NCBI GenBank assembly: GCA_022766365.1
Contig: JALENW010000024.1
Span: 1 to 64,000 of the forward strand
Reading direction: 5' to 3'
DNA length: 64,000 nucleotides
Source of the DNA: Clostridiales bacterium
Lineage (GTDB): Bacteria > Bacillota > Clostridia > Peptostreptococcales > Anaerovoracaceae
This document shows, one piece after another, positions 35,649 to 44,479 of the stretch; position 1 is the stretch's first letter, and each line of letters opens with the position of its first letter. A program made the position numbers and the translations under genes. Below the pieces are notes generated by a model. The model ran no database searches. It worked only from the letters and a program-made list of their open reading frames with translations, and was not told where the DNA came from.

Positions 35649-36935
35649 ATGAAAATAATTATAGTTGGCGGCGGACCGGGTACAATGGATTTTTTGTCAT
35701 CCGGTGGTGCCGCTACCATTAAAAGTGCAGATGTAGTATTGACCAGTACAAGGCTCAGTGATGAAATAGCTTCGCTAAATGATAATATTAAAGTAATGGG
35801 AATCGGTGATACAATAGAATTTCTTAAAAGACATTCCTCGGAAAGAGATATGAATATTGCCGTACTTGCTTCAGGAGATGTGGGATTTTATAGCATAGCT
35901 ACCACCATAAGAAAGAGACTCTTAAATGATTTGCAGGGAGGAATGCATTCTAATGATGATGTTCTCCAAGGCAGTGCCAAAAATCCTAATGCAGGTTTTG
36001 ATAATGCAATACCGGATATTGAACTGATTCCGGGGCTTTCAAGTTTTCAAATTTTTGCTGCTCGACTTTCGCAAGGCTATGAAGATTGGAAACTTATATC
36101 TCTCCACGGACTCGATCGTTCGATTCTTCCATATGCAAGCTATTACCGCAAGACATTTGCGCTTACAGGTGGCAGGTGGGATGTAGCTTCTATGATAGAT
36201 GAACTCGTGAACGCAGGCCTTGGTCATGTAAAAGTTTATGTAGGCGAAAGACTTTCCATGGAAGGTGAGAAGATAACTGTGGGAAGGGCAGATAGGTTAT
36301 CAGGAAAAGAATTTGATAAACTAGCTGTGGTTCTGATAGAAAATAAGAATTTTGTAAAGCCATATCAAACATTAAAAGACGATGATTATTACAGAGGAAA
36401 AGCCCCGATGACTAAAGAGGCGGTGAGAAACCTCAGTATAGACGCTTTGGAAATCGCTCCATCTGATGTGGTTTGGGATGTAGGGGCCGGCTCGGGAGGA
36501 GTGACATGTGCCATGGCACTCAAGGCTTATGAATCAATGGTATATGCCGTTGAGATGAAGAAAGATGCCATTGAGATACTGCGAGAAAACAGGTCCCGAT
36601 TTGGTGCCTATAATGTTAAAATCATAGAAGGCAGAGCACCGGACGCACTTATTGATCTTCCGGTTCCCGATAAGATCTTCATAGGTGGAAGCACAGGAAG
36701 TCTTCGGGAGATTTTAGATATGATACTGTTTAAGAATCCGAAAGTAAAGATTGTTGTAAATGCTATCACTCTTGAAACGATTGGAAAAATTTTGGACTCT
36801 TTTAAACGTTTGAACTTAAAAACAGAAATAATTTCGGCAACAATTGCCAAGTCAAAAAAACTGGGCAATTATAATATGATGATTGGGGAAAATCCAATTT
36901 ATATAGTAAAAGGAGAAAGAGATGAAGAGAATTAG
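35649..36935 (+). CDS. cbiET: Cobalt-precorrin-6B C5,15-methyltransferase / C12-decarboxylase fusion CbiET
   Basis: In this 428-residue fusion, residues 1-225 are the CbiE methylase (IIVGGGPGTMDFLSSG, VLASGDVGFYSIATTI, LIPGLSSFQIFAARL). Residues about 240-428 are CbiT with the class I SAM motif VVWDVGAGSGGVTCAMAL and the IFIGGSTGSLREIL segment. The pair methylates C5 and C15 and removes the C12 acetate carboxyl. The CbiE half carries an unusual insertion of about 30 residues around 95-125 (NDLQGGMHSNDDVLQGSAK), probably a surface loop. It overlaps cbiA by 14 bp. Confidence 0.95.
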   Translation: MKIIIVGGGPGTMDFLSSGGAATIKSADVVLTSTRLSDEIASLNDNIKVMGIGDTIEFLKRHSSERDMNIAVLASGDVGFYSIATTIRKRLLNDLQGGMHSNDDVLQGSAKNPNAGFDNAIPDIELIPGLSSFQIFAARLSQGYEDWKLISLHGLDRSILPYASYYRKTFALTGGRWDVASMIDELVNAGLGHVKVYVGERLSMEGEKITVGRADRLSGKEFDKLAVVLIENKNFVKPYQTLKDDDYYRGKAPMTKEAVRNLSIDALEIAPSDVVWDVGAGSGGVTCAMALKAYESMVYAVEMKKDAIEILRENRSRFGAYNVKIIEGRAPDALIDLPVPDKIFIGGSTGSLREILDMILFKNPKVKIVVNAITLETIGKILDSFKRLNLKTEIISATIAKSKKLGNYNMMIGENPIYIVKGERDEEN

Positions 36936-38289
36936 AATTCCGAGAATTATGCTTGTCGGAACCGGCAGCGGAAGTGGAAAGACTACAGCTACTATAGGCA
37001 TGATTAAAGCCCTTGGTATTATGGGCAAGAAAGTAAGTTCATTCAAATGCGGACCTGATTACATAGATCCGATGTTTCACACCGAGGTACTGGGTGTTTC
37101 CGCAAGAAATATTGATTTGTATTTACAGGGTTATGATGCTCTTGAAACTATACTGGGACACTCTGAAGGCAGCGATATAGCCGTTATTGAAGGTGTAATG
37201 GGAATGTATGATGGATTAGGATTTAAGGATGACAGTTATTCCGCTAACCATATTTCCAGATTGACTGAAACTCCGGAAATTCTAATTGCGAGCGTATCCG
37301 GTAAGGGAAGATCTCTGCTTGCCGGAATAAAGGGATATTTGGACTTTCACGAAAATCTTCTTAAGGGTGTAATTTTGAATAATTGCTCAGAATCAATGTA
37401 CAAGGTTTTCAAACCTCTTATAGAAAGCGAACTGTCAATTCCTTGTCTTGGATATCTTCCTATGATCAAAGAAGCATCTATAGGGAGTCGACATTTAGGC
37501 CTTATAACTGCAGAAGAAATTGAAGATCTTCAGGATAAGATTAAGGTTATCGGAGAAACTTTTGCAAAGACTGTTGACATGGAAGCAGTTCTGGAAATTG
37601 CTTCCGAAGCCGGGAACCTTGCTTATGAAGAAGTGCAGATCAACAAAATCACTGATAAACCTGTGAAAATTGCAATAGCAAAAGATCGAGCCTTCTGCTT
37701 TTTCTACAAGGATAACCTTGACGCCTTGGAAATGTTGGGAGCTGAGATAGAATTTTTCTCACCCATAAAGGATAAGAAGCTTCCCGAAAATATTCATGGA
37801 ATCATAATCGGGGGCGGATATCCTGAACTATATCTTGATCAGATCATGAACAATAGCGATTTGAAAGAATCAATAAGGAAAGCTAACATGGCAGGGATTC
37901 CTATCTATGCAGAAAGCGGTGGGTACACATATCTTGCAGAATCAATCAGCTACTTCGGGCAGACATATCAAGGAGTAGGGATTGTTCCTGGGAATATAAC
38001 TATGTCAGATCATCTCGTGAGATTCGGTTACAAGACGCTAACAGCCAAAGTCGACAACATTCTGTGCAAAGCAGGAGAGCAGACAAAGTGTCATGAGCAC
38101 CATTATATGACAACTGATAAATATGGTGATTCATTTGAAGCGAAGAAGGAAAGTGGAATGACATATGATACTATTCATACCACCCAGAATATAGTTGCAG
38201 GTTTTCCTTGCATACATTGGCTATCTAACATATCTTTTGCAGAAAACTTTATAAGATCATGCCAGGAAAGGGAACCTTTCAATGGTTGA
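36922..38289 (+). CDS. cbiA: Cobyrinate a,c-diamide synthase, with Ser at the glutaminase nucleophile
   Basis: This 455-residue enzyme should amidate the a and c side chains of cobyrinate using ATP and glutamine. The N-terminal DTB-synthetase-like domain has GTGSGSGKTTATIG and FKCGPDYIDPMFH. The C-terminal class I glutaminase domain has IIIGGGYPELY, then AESGGYTYLAES where the family has AECGG: residue 332 is Ser (codon AGC, 37915-37917) instead of the catalytic Cys. The His sites (CHEHHYM, CIHWLS) remain. Glutaminase activity should be badly impaired unless free ammonia is used. The CobB-type gene overlaps cbiET and cbiB. Confidence 0.92.
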   Translation: MKRIRIPRIMLVGTGSGSGKTTATIGMIKALGIMGKKVSSFKCGPDYIDPMFHTEVLGVSARNIDLYLQGYDALETILGHSEGSDIAVIEGVMGMYDGLGFKDDSYSANHISRLTETPEILIASVSGKGRSLLAGIKGYLDFHENLLKGVILNNCSESMYKVFKPLIESELSIPCLGYLPMIKEASIGSRHLGLITAEEIEDLQDKIKVIGETFAKTVDMEAVLEIASEAGNLAYEEVQINKITDKPVKIAIAKDRAFCFFYKDNLDALEMLGAEIEFFSPIKDKKLPENIHGIIIGGGYPELYLDQIMNNSDLKESIRKANMAGIPIYAESGGYTYLAESISYFGQTYQGVGIVPGNITMSDHLVRFGYKTLTAKVDNILCKAGEQTKCHEHHYMTTDKYGDSFEAKKESGMTYDTIHTTQNIVAGFPCIHWLSNISFAENFIRSCQEREPFNG

Positions 38290-39259
38290 AACCATTGTAG
38301 CCTATAGAATTGTCATAATTTTAGTATTGTCAAGTTTTTTTGACCTGATCCTTGGAGATCCTAAATGGCTTCCCCATCCTATTGTTTATATAGGCAAATT
38401 AATCTCTTTTTTAGAAAAAGTATTGAAACCTGACGGGAGCAGAAAAGATATCCTAAAGGGTGTTCTGCTTTGGTTGGTAACGGTGGGGATTAGTTTTGGA
38501 GTACCATTATGTATTTTGTATATTACATATCGGATCAACTTTTATGCCGGACTTATTCTGGAGGTCTTCTGGTGTTTTCAGATTCTTGCAGGAAGAACAC
38601 TTGCCGAGGAGGCTTTAAATATAAAAACTATCCTGGACAACGGAAATGTTGATGAGGCTCGGAAATCCCTTTCCATGATTGTCGGTAGGGATACAAGCTC
38701 TTTATCTGAAGAAGATATTATAAAAGCTGTTGTTGAGACTGTTAGTGAAAACACAACTGATGGTGTTATTTCGCCTTTAATTGCAATAGCACTGGGAGGG
38801 GCTCCTTTAGGATTTTTTTACAAAGCCGTCAATACCATGGACTCCATGATAGGATATAAAAGTGAAAAGTATTTTTATTTCGGGAAGGTTTCGGCGATAT
38901 TAGACGATATTGCCAACTATTTACCTGCCCGTATAACAGGATTTCTCATAGTAGTCGGGGCATATATGTTTCCAAATCTTTCCGGGGAAAATGCTTTTAA
39001 GATGATGATGAGAGACCATGGCAAACACGCATCTCCAAACGGAGGATGGACTGAGGGAGCAGCGGCAGGAGCTTTGGGTATATGTTTGGGAGGAAACGCT
39101 TGGTATTTTGGCGTACTCCATGAAAAGGCAGAACTGGGTGACAGCACCAGATTACCGGAAACCGAGGATATCAATAGTGCTTCCAACTTAATGTGGCTCA
39201 GTTCATTTTTACTTCTGCTCATTGCTATTTTTATTAGAATTACTATTAGCATTCTGTGA
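38282..39259 (+). CDS. cbiB: Adenosylcobinamide-phosphate synthase CbiB
   Basis: This 325-residue polytopic membrane protein joins adenosylcobyric acid to (R)-1-amino-2-propanol phosphate. Signatures are LDLILGDPKWLPHPIVYIG near the N-terminus, VSENTTDGVISPLIAIALGGAPLGFFYKAVNTMDSMIGY, and HASPNGGWTEGAAAGALG near the C-terminus. About five membrane segments are predicted. It overlaps cbiA by 8 bp and is followed by cobD, which makes its aminopropanol phosphate substrate. Confidence 0.95.
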   Translation: MVETIVAYRIVIILVLSSFFDLILGDPKWLPHPIVYIGKLISFLEKVLKPDGSRKDILKGVLLWLVTVGISFGVPLCILYITYRINFYAGLILEVFWCFQILAGRTLAEEALNIKTILDNGNVDEARKSLSMIVGRDTSSLSEEDIIKAVVETVSENTTDGVISPLIAIALGGAPLGFFYKAVNTMDSMIGYKSEKYFYFGKVSAILDDIANYLPARITGFLIVVGAYMFPNLSGENAFKMMMRDHGKHASPNGGWTEGAAAGALGICLGGNAWYFGVLHEKAELGDSTRLPETEDINSASNLMWLSSFLLLLIAIFIRITISIL

Positions 39260-39265
39260 GGTCAT

Positions 39266-40345
39266 ATGATAAAGTCCAAAGGTAATATAGGAAATAATTG
39301 TAAACGCAGTAACGGATACTGTCATGGCGGGGATATTTATAAATTTAAGGATAAAATGCTTGATTTTTCTGCTAATTTAAATCCTCTGGGAATGCCTGAG
39401 GCTGCTAAAGACAGTATAATCTCTTCAATTGATAACTTTGAAGCTTATCCGGATCACTCTTGTCGAAAACTTAGAACAGCTTTATCTAAATTTTACAACT
39501 ATCCTGCTCATAAGATAGTGTGTGGAAACGGTGCAGCAGACCTTATTTTTAGGATATGTCTCCGTTTTAAACCACAAAATGCCCTGGTTGTTTCTCCAAC
39601 ATTTTCGGAGTATGAGGAAGCCGTGAAGATGTCAGGAGGTGCGGTAACGTATTTTCCTTTACTAGAAGATAAAAATTTTTCTGTCGGTGCAGAATTTGTA
39701 GATTCGATTTCAGAGAAAATAGATATGGTGTTTTTATGCAGTCCAAATAATCCGACAGGTTTGGCTGTGGATCTGAAGATAATCGAGGATACTTTGGAAA
39801 AAATGAGAAAAAATAACGGATTACTTGTTATAGATCATTGCTTTATTCATTTTATGGAGGATGAAAACTCATTTTCCGCTATGAGGCTTCTGAAGAAATG
39901 TAAGAATTTGATTATTATTAATGCGTTCACAAAGATTTACTCAATGGCAGGACTAAGAGTTGGCTATGCTTTTTGTGGTAGTGAGAGCATGGCTGCTTCC
40001 ATACAAAATACTCTCCAGCCATGGTCAGTGTCTTCGGTGGCACAGGTTGCCGGTGAGAGAGCTATCGATGTGGAATTCATAAAAAAAACTAAAATTTATA
40101 TATCGGAAAACAGGAAGTATCTTACAGATGAACTTGAGAAAATAGGGATAAAAGTCTTTCCGTCACAATGTAATTATTTGCTTTTCAAGTGCAGACATGA
40201 TTTGGCGGATCTTCTCGAAAAAGAAGGTATAATGATAAGACGGTGCGGAAACTTCCCGGGACTTTCGGATTCATTTTTTCGAATTGCTGTAAAAAGCTTT
40301 GAAGATAACCGAAGACTTGTGGAAACAATCAAGAAGGTGATTTAA
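39266..40345 (+). CDS. cobD: L-threonine-O-3-phosphate decarboxylase CobD
   Basis: This 359-residue PLP protein of the aminotransferase class I/histidinol-phosphate type decarboxylates threonine phosphate to aminopropanol phosphate for CbiB. It has the CobD-like start HGGDIYKFKDKMLDFSANLNPLG, the VCGNGAADLIFRI cofactor region, FLCSPNNPTG and the PLP-Lys in FTKIYSMAGLRVGYAF. Context between cbiB and cbiP supports CobD over histidinol-phosphate aminotransferase. The 24-residue Cys-containing N-terminal part before HGGD (GNNCKRSNGYC) is not the long C-terminal Cys-rich extension seen in some CobDs. Confidence 0.9.
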   Translation: MIKSKGNIGNNCKRSNGYCHGGDIYKFKDKMLDFSANLNPLGMPEAAKDSIISSIDNFEAYPDHSCRKLRTALSKFYNYPAHKIVCGNGAADLIFRICLRFKPQNALVVSPTFSEYEEAVKMSGGAVTYFPLLEDKNFSVGAEFVDSISEKIDMVFLCSPNNPTGLAVDLKIIEDTLEKMRKNNGLLVIDHCFIHFMEDENSFSAMRLLKKCKNLIIINAFTKIYSMAGLRVGYAFCGSESMAASIQNTLQPWSVSSVAQVAGERAIDVEFIKKTKIYISENRKYLTDELEKIGIKVFPSQCNYLLFKCRHDLADLLEKEGIMIRRCGNFPGLSDSFFRIAVKSFEDNRRLVETIKKVI

Positions 40346-40347
40346 TC

Positions 40348-41808
40348 ATGGGGAAAAAAGCAAGGAAAATGATGGTGCTGGGCACATGTTCAAATTCAGG
40401 AAAAAGTTTTATCGTGGCCGGCATCTGCAGAATCCTAAAAAACAAGGGATTTAAGGTGGCTCCATATAAATCCCAAAACATGGCTTTAAACTCTTTCATA
40501 ACGGAAGATGGACTGGAAATGGGGAGAGCACAGGTTGTACAGGCAGAGGCTGCCGGAATCAAGCCGGATGTCAGAATGAATCCTATACTGTTGAAACCAA
40601 ACAGTGACACAGGAAGTCAAATAATACTTCATGGTGAAGTTTATGGAAATTATACCGCCTCTTCCTACTATGATAAAAAAGATTTCTTTGAAAAAGAAGC
40701 TATTAAAGCTTTGGAAGAACTGGAAGAAGACTTTGATTATATTATAATGGAAGGAGCAGGAAGTGCCTCTGAGATAAATCTAAAGGACAAAGATATTGTC
40801 AATATGGGTCTTGCAGAAAAGGTAGACGCTCCGGTGATAATTGTCGGTGATATTGACAGAGGAGGAGTGTTCGGCGCTTTGGCAGGAACGATGCTGCTTT
40901 TCGATGAGCGGGAAAAAGATCTTGTTAAAGGCGTGATCATCAATAAGTTCAGAGGTAACCTTGATATACTTAAACCCGGTCTGGATATGATTGAAGATGT
41001 TATCCAAAGACCGGTACTTGGAGTGGTTCCATTCATGAAAGTGGATATAGATGATGAGGATAGCTTGGCTATGAAGGATAGGAGCGGCAAAAGTCATAAT
41101 CTCATAGATATTGTTGTAATAAGGACGCCGAGAATCTCAAATTTCACCGATTTTAACGCACTTGAACATATGGAGGGAGTAGGCGTCAGATATGTTGAAA
41201 CACCAAAAGATATTGGAAATCCTGATTTAATCATACTGCCGGGTACCAAAAGCACCATGGGTGACCTCAGGTGGCTGCGTGAAAGCGGAATGGAAACAAG
41301 AATACAGAAACATGCCTCTCGAGGTAAACCGATTATTGGCATATGCGGTGGATATCAAATGCTTGGTAAACGCCTTAAAGATGAATTCGGTGTGGAAGGT
41401 GGAGGTGAGATGAAGGGGATAGGACTCCTTCCCCATTCAACGGAGTTTACAAAGGATAAAGTAAGGAAAGCTCAAGTTGGTAAACTTGAAGATGTGGATG
41501 GAATTTTTGCGGATCTTTCAGGACTTGAATATGAAGGATATGAAATTCACATGGGTATTTCTCCCGGATTTGGGAATATAATCAATGAGGGGAATGTGTA
41601 TGGAACGTATATTCACGGTATCTTCGATCGGGGGGAAATCAGCGGAGCAATTATCTGTGCATTGATGAAGGCCAAGGGAATAAATACAGGTGATATTGAA
41701 GCCATGGACATGGAAGAATACAAAGAGAAGCAATACGAAATATTAGGGACAAATTTGGAAAAAGCCTTAGATATGAATAGGCTGATTGAAATTTTAGGAG
41801 GTAAATGA
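40348..41808 (+). CDS. cbiP: Adenosylcobyric acid synthase
   Basis: This 486-residue CobQ/CbiP enzyme amidates the b, d, e and g side chains with glutamine and ATP. The N-terminal domain has VLGTCSNSGKSFIVAG, APYKSQNMALNSFIT and EGAGSASEINL. The C-terminal class I glutaminase keeps the nucleophile Cys333 in GICGGYQMLG and the His in YEIHMG and YIHGIFD. It is thus intact, in contrast to CbiA of the same cluster. It starts 2 bp after cobD and lies 1 bp before cobO. Confidence 0.96.
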   Translation: MGKKARKMMVLGTCSNSGKSFIVAGICRILKNKGFKVAPYKSQNMALNSFITEDGLEMGRAQVVQAEAAGIKPDVRMNPILLKPNSDTGSQIILHGEVYGNYTASSYYDKKDFFEKEAIKALEELEEDFDYIIMEGAGSASEINLKDKDIVNMGLAEKVDAPVIIVGDIDRGGVFGALAGTMLLFDEREKDLVKGVIINKFRGNLDILKPGLDMIEDVIQRPVLGVVPFMKVDIDDEDSLAMKDRSGKSHNLIDIVVIRTPRISNFTDFNALEHMEGVGVRYVETPKDIGNPDLIILPGTKSTMGDLRWLRESGMETRIQKHASRGKPIIGICGGYQMLGKRLKDEFGVEGGGEMKGIGLLPHSTEFTKDKVRKAQVGKLEDVDGIFADLSGLEYEGYEIHMGISPGFGNIINEGNVYGTYIHGIFDRGEISGAIICALMKAKGINTGDIEAMDMEEYKEKQYEILGTNLEKALDMNRLIEILGGK

Positions 41809-41809
41809 C

Positions 41810-42349
41810 ATGAGAAAGAAAAGTGATCTCGGATTGGTGCATATCTACTGTGGAGATGGAAAGGGAAAGACTACTGCGGCTGTAGGGTTGACGGTGAGAG
41901 CTCAGGGATTTGGACTTAAAGTGTTGTTCATGCAGTTTTTGAAAGACGGTAACAGTAGCGAGCTGAATGTTTTGAGAAAATTAGATAATGTGGAAGTGTT
42001 GGGTGCAAAACCTATCAAGAAATTTACCTTCCAAATGAGTAAAGAGGAGCTTGAAGAAACCAAAGAAATGAGTGCCAAGCAACTAAAAGAAGCAGAAGAG
42101 AAGGTTATGAACGGTGATTATAACCTTTTGGTCTTAGATGAAGCACTGGGTTCAATTGAAGCAGGAGTTTTGGATGAGCAACTCATTTTAGATTTTCTGA
42201 AAAACAAACCGGAAAAACTTGAGGTTGTTATCACAGGAAGGATTCCTTCAGACAATATGATTGAAGCTGCTGACTATGTGTCAAGAATCGAAAAAGTAAA
42301 GCACCCTTACGACCAGGGTATTCCTGCAAGAAAGGGGATTGAGAAATAG
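41810..42349 (+). CDS. cobO: Cob(I)yrinic acid a,c-diamide adenosyltransferase (CobO/BtuR/CobA type)
   Basis: This 179-residue P-loop protein adds the adenosyl ligand to cobalt. The nucleotide loop GDGKGKTTAAVG spans residues 15-26, the LFMQFLKDG segment follows, and VLDEALGSIEAG and ITGRIPSDNMIEAADYVSRIEKVKHPYDQG complete the family pattern. The stop overlaps the GTG start of cbiC. As the third CobA-like name in use, it should not be confused with the SUMT cobA at 31285. Confidence 0.95.
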   Translation: MRKKSDLGLVHIYCGDGKGKTTAAVGLTVRAQGFGLKVLFMQFLKDGNSSELNVLRKLDNVEVLGAKPIKKFTFQMSKEELEETKEMSAKQLKEAEEKVMNGDYNLLVLDEALGSIEAGVLDEQLILDFLKNKPEKLEVVITGRIPSDNMIEAADYVSRIEKVKHPYDQGIPARKGIEK

Positions 42350-42975
42350 TGAAAATTGAAAATATTGCTCCCATGGAAATCGAAAAGAGAAGCATGGAAA
42401 TAATCGGTGAAATTTTAGGCGATAAAAAGCTTGATACAAGATACGAGGATATAATCAAAAGGTGTATTCATACTTCCGCTGATTTTGATTATGCAGACAA
42501 TCTATATTTCACAGAGGATGTTGAAAAAATAATTAGAAAAGCTATATCTGAGGGAGCACATATAGTTACAGATACCAAGATGGCACAATCCGGAATCAAC
42601 AAAAAGACAATTCATGAATTCGGTGGAGAAGTCTTGTGTTTTATAGGCGATGAGGATGTGTCAAAGGAAGCTGAGGAAAGAGGTGTGACAAGATCACTTG
42701 TAAGCATGGAAAAAGCTGCAAAGCTGGATAAACCTGTTATTTTTGCAATCGGAAATGCACCTACAGCTCTTCTTTCTATTGAATCGCTGGTTAAGTCAGG
42801 GAAGTTGAACCCTGTGGCGGTAATCGCTGTTCCCGTCGGATTTGTCAATGTAGTTGAATCCAAAGAACGTATTATAGACCTTGGTATACCTGCAATAGTA
42901 GCTAAAGGCCGCAAGGGAGGCAGTAACATCGCTGCCGCTATCGTTAATGCCTTGCAATATGGGATAAAGAGATAA
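42349..42975 (+). CDS. cbiC: Cobalt-precorrin-8 methylmutase CbiC
   Basis: This 208-residue enzyme moves the C11 methyl to C12 to give cobyrinic acid. The IEKRSMEIIGEIL start, the catalytic-His segment RCIHTSADFDYADNL, VTDTKMAQSGINK, AIGNAPTALL and PVGFVNVVESKE are family signatures. The start is GTG, overlapping the cobO stop by one base. It is the last gene of the cobalamin run; cardiolipin synthase starts 2 bp later, so transcription may continue into the envelope genes. Confidence 0.95.
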   Translation: MKIENIAPMEIEKRSMEIIGEILGDKKLDTRYEDIIKRCIHTSADFDYADNLYFTEDVEKIIRKAISEGAHIVTDTKMAQSGINKKTIHEFGGEVLCFIGDEDVSKEAEERGVTRSLVSMEKAAKLDKPVIFAIGNAPTALLSIESLVKSGKLNPVAVIAVPVGFVNVVESKERIIDLGIPAIVAKGRKGGSNIAAAIVNALQYGIKR

Positions 42976-42977
42976 AA

Positions 42978-44441
42978 ATGTTTTTATTTGATATGCACCC
43001 GTGGCCATGGATTTTAGAGATAACCTTTACAGTTATCAATTTGATACTTGCACTGATAATAATCTTTATAGAGCGTAAGAATCCTGATAAGACTTTAGCA
43101 TGGATTCTTGTGCTTTTTTTCCTGCCGGTAGTCGGTGCATTATTCTATCTGATTTTTGCACAAAACATAAGCAGGCGAAAAATCTATAAGCTTGATGACA
43201 AGGACGTAAAGATAATCAGAGAATCTGTCAACGACCAGATTTATGATATCAATAATAACAAGTTGGAGTTTTCAAGTAAGGTTGCAGAACTTTGGCGTCA
43301 TATGGTAAAATTAAACCTCGTATATGGTGAATCTTACCTTACCCAGAACAACTCAATAGATATGTTTACAGACGGGAAAGTTTTTTTCCGCAGGCTTATC
43401 AAAGACATTAATGCGGCCAAATATTCTATAGATGTGGAGTTTTACATAATCAGGAATGACACGGTCGGAAAGAGACTCATTAAAGTTTTAACGGAAAAGG
43501 CTAAAGAGGGTCTTAAAGTGAGGATGCTGGTTGATGCTCTCGGAAGTAGAGGTATCAGCGACAGAGTTCTGAAGGATTATCTTGAGGCAGGCGGAGAGGT
43601 GGGTTATTTCTTTAAACCTAAACTCAAATATCTCAATTTTGATATTAATTATCGAAATCACAGAAAAATCGTTGTTATAGATAATCGAATAGGTTATATT
43701 GGCGGTTTTAACATAGCAAGAGAGTATTTGGGTTTAAAAAAGAAATTCGGTTACTGGAGAGACACTCATCTTAGAATGTTGGGAAACTCAATTCAAGATT
43801 TAAAAGCTATTTTTTTGATGGATTGGGGTGTAGCAACGGGTGAAAAGATTGATTTTGATGAGATAGACTTTTACACTTCAAACCCCGATGGAGATACCTC
43901 AGTACAGGTTGTAATGTCAGGACCTGACTCACAGAAGGAGCAGATAAAACGTGCGATGATGCGAATGATAACTTTCGCCGGAGAGAAAATCTATTTGCAA
44001 ACACCGTATTTTGTTCCTGACAAGGCTATGCAGGAGTCCCTTAAGATGGCGGCACAGTCAGGAGTTGATGTCCGTATAATGATACCGAGCATGCCGGATC
44101 ATCCATTTGTGTACTGGGCAAACTATGCCTATTGCGGTGACCTGATTAAATCAGGAGCCAGGGTATACAGATATGAAAATGGGTTTCTCCATGCAAAGAC
44201 TTTGGTGGTGGATGGACAGGTGGCAACCGTGGGATCTGCAAACTTTGATGTGAGAAGTTTTAGACTTAATTTTGAGGCTAACGTGTTTGTTTATGAGGAA
44301 GAATTTGCAAGGAAGATGGAAAAGTGCTTCGAAGAGGATATGATGCTTTCAACAGAGGTGACCGTTGAGGACTATGAGTCCAGAAGTAATTGGATAAGGG
44401 TTAAGGAAGCAGTTTCCGTACTTCTGTCTGATATTTTGTAA
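42978..44441 (+). CDS. cls: Cardiolipin synthase (phospholipase D family)
   Basis: This 487-residue membrane protein condenses two phosphatidylglycerols to cardiolipin. Two N-terminal membrane helices (about 10-62) precede two PLD domains, each with an intact HKD motif: HRKIVVID in the first (with GGFNIAREY) and HAKTLVVD in the second (with GSANFDVRS). Length is normal for Firmicutes Cls. It lies 2 bp after cbiC and 38 bp before the MurT-like cassette. Shared transcription with either is possible; a role in the cassette is not shown. Confidence 0.94.
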   Translation: MFLFDMHPWPWILEITFTVINLILALIIIFIERKNPDKTLAWILVLFFLPVVGALFYLIFAQNISRRKIYKLDDKDVKIIRESVNDQIYDINNNKLEFSSKVAELWRHMVKLNLVYGESYLTQNNSIDMFTDGKVFFRRLIKDINAAKYSIDVEFYIIRNDTVGKRLIKVLTEKAKEGLKVRMLVDALGSRGISDRVLKDYLEAGGEVGYFFKPKLKYLNFDINYRNHRKIVVIDNRIGYIGGFNIAREYLGLKKKFGYWRDTHLRMLGNSIQDLKAIFLMDWGVATGEKIDFDEIDFYTSNPDGDTSVQVVMSGPDSQKEQIKRAMMRMITFAGEKIYLQTPYFVPDKAMQESLKMAAQSGVDVRIMIPSMPDHPFVYWANYAYCGDLIKSGARVYRYENGFLHAKTLVVDGQVATVGSANFDVRSFRLNFEANVFVYEEEFARKMEKCFEEDMMLSTEVTVEDYESRSNWIRVKEAVSVLLSDIL

Positions 44442-44479
44442 TTAAACATCACCTGATAAGAGAGGAGAAAATTTATAGG

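Noticed and set aside
23546..42975. Horizontal-transfer island for the cobalamin run
   Set aside because: No integrase, transposase, tRNA, flanking repeats or visible change in base composition or codon use; it runs on from miaB without a break.
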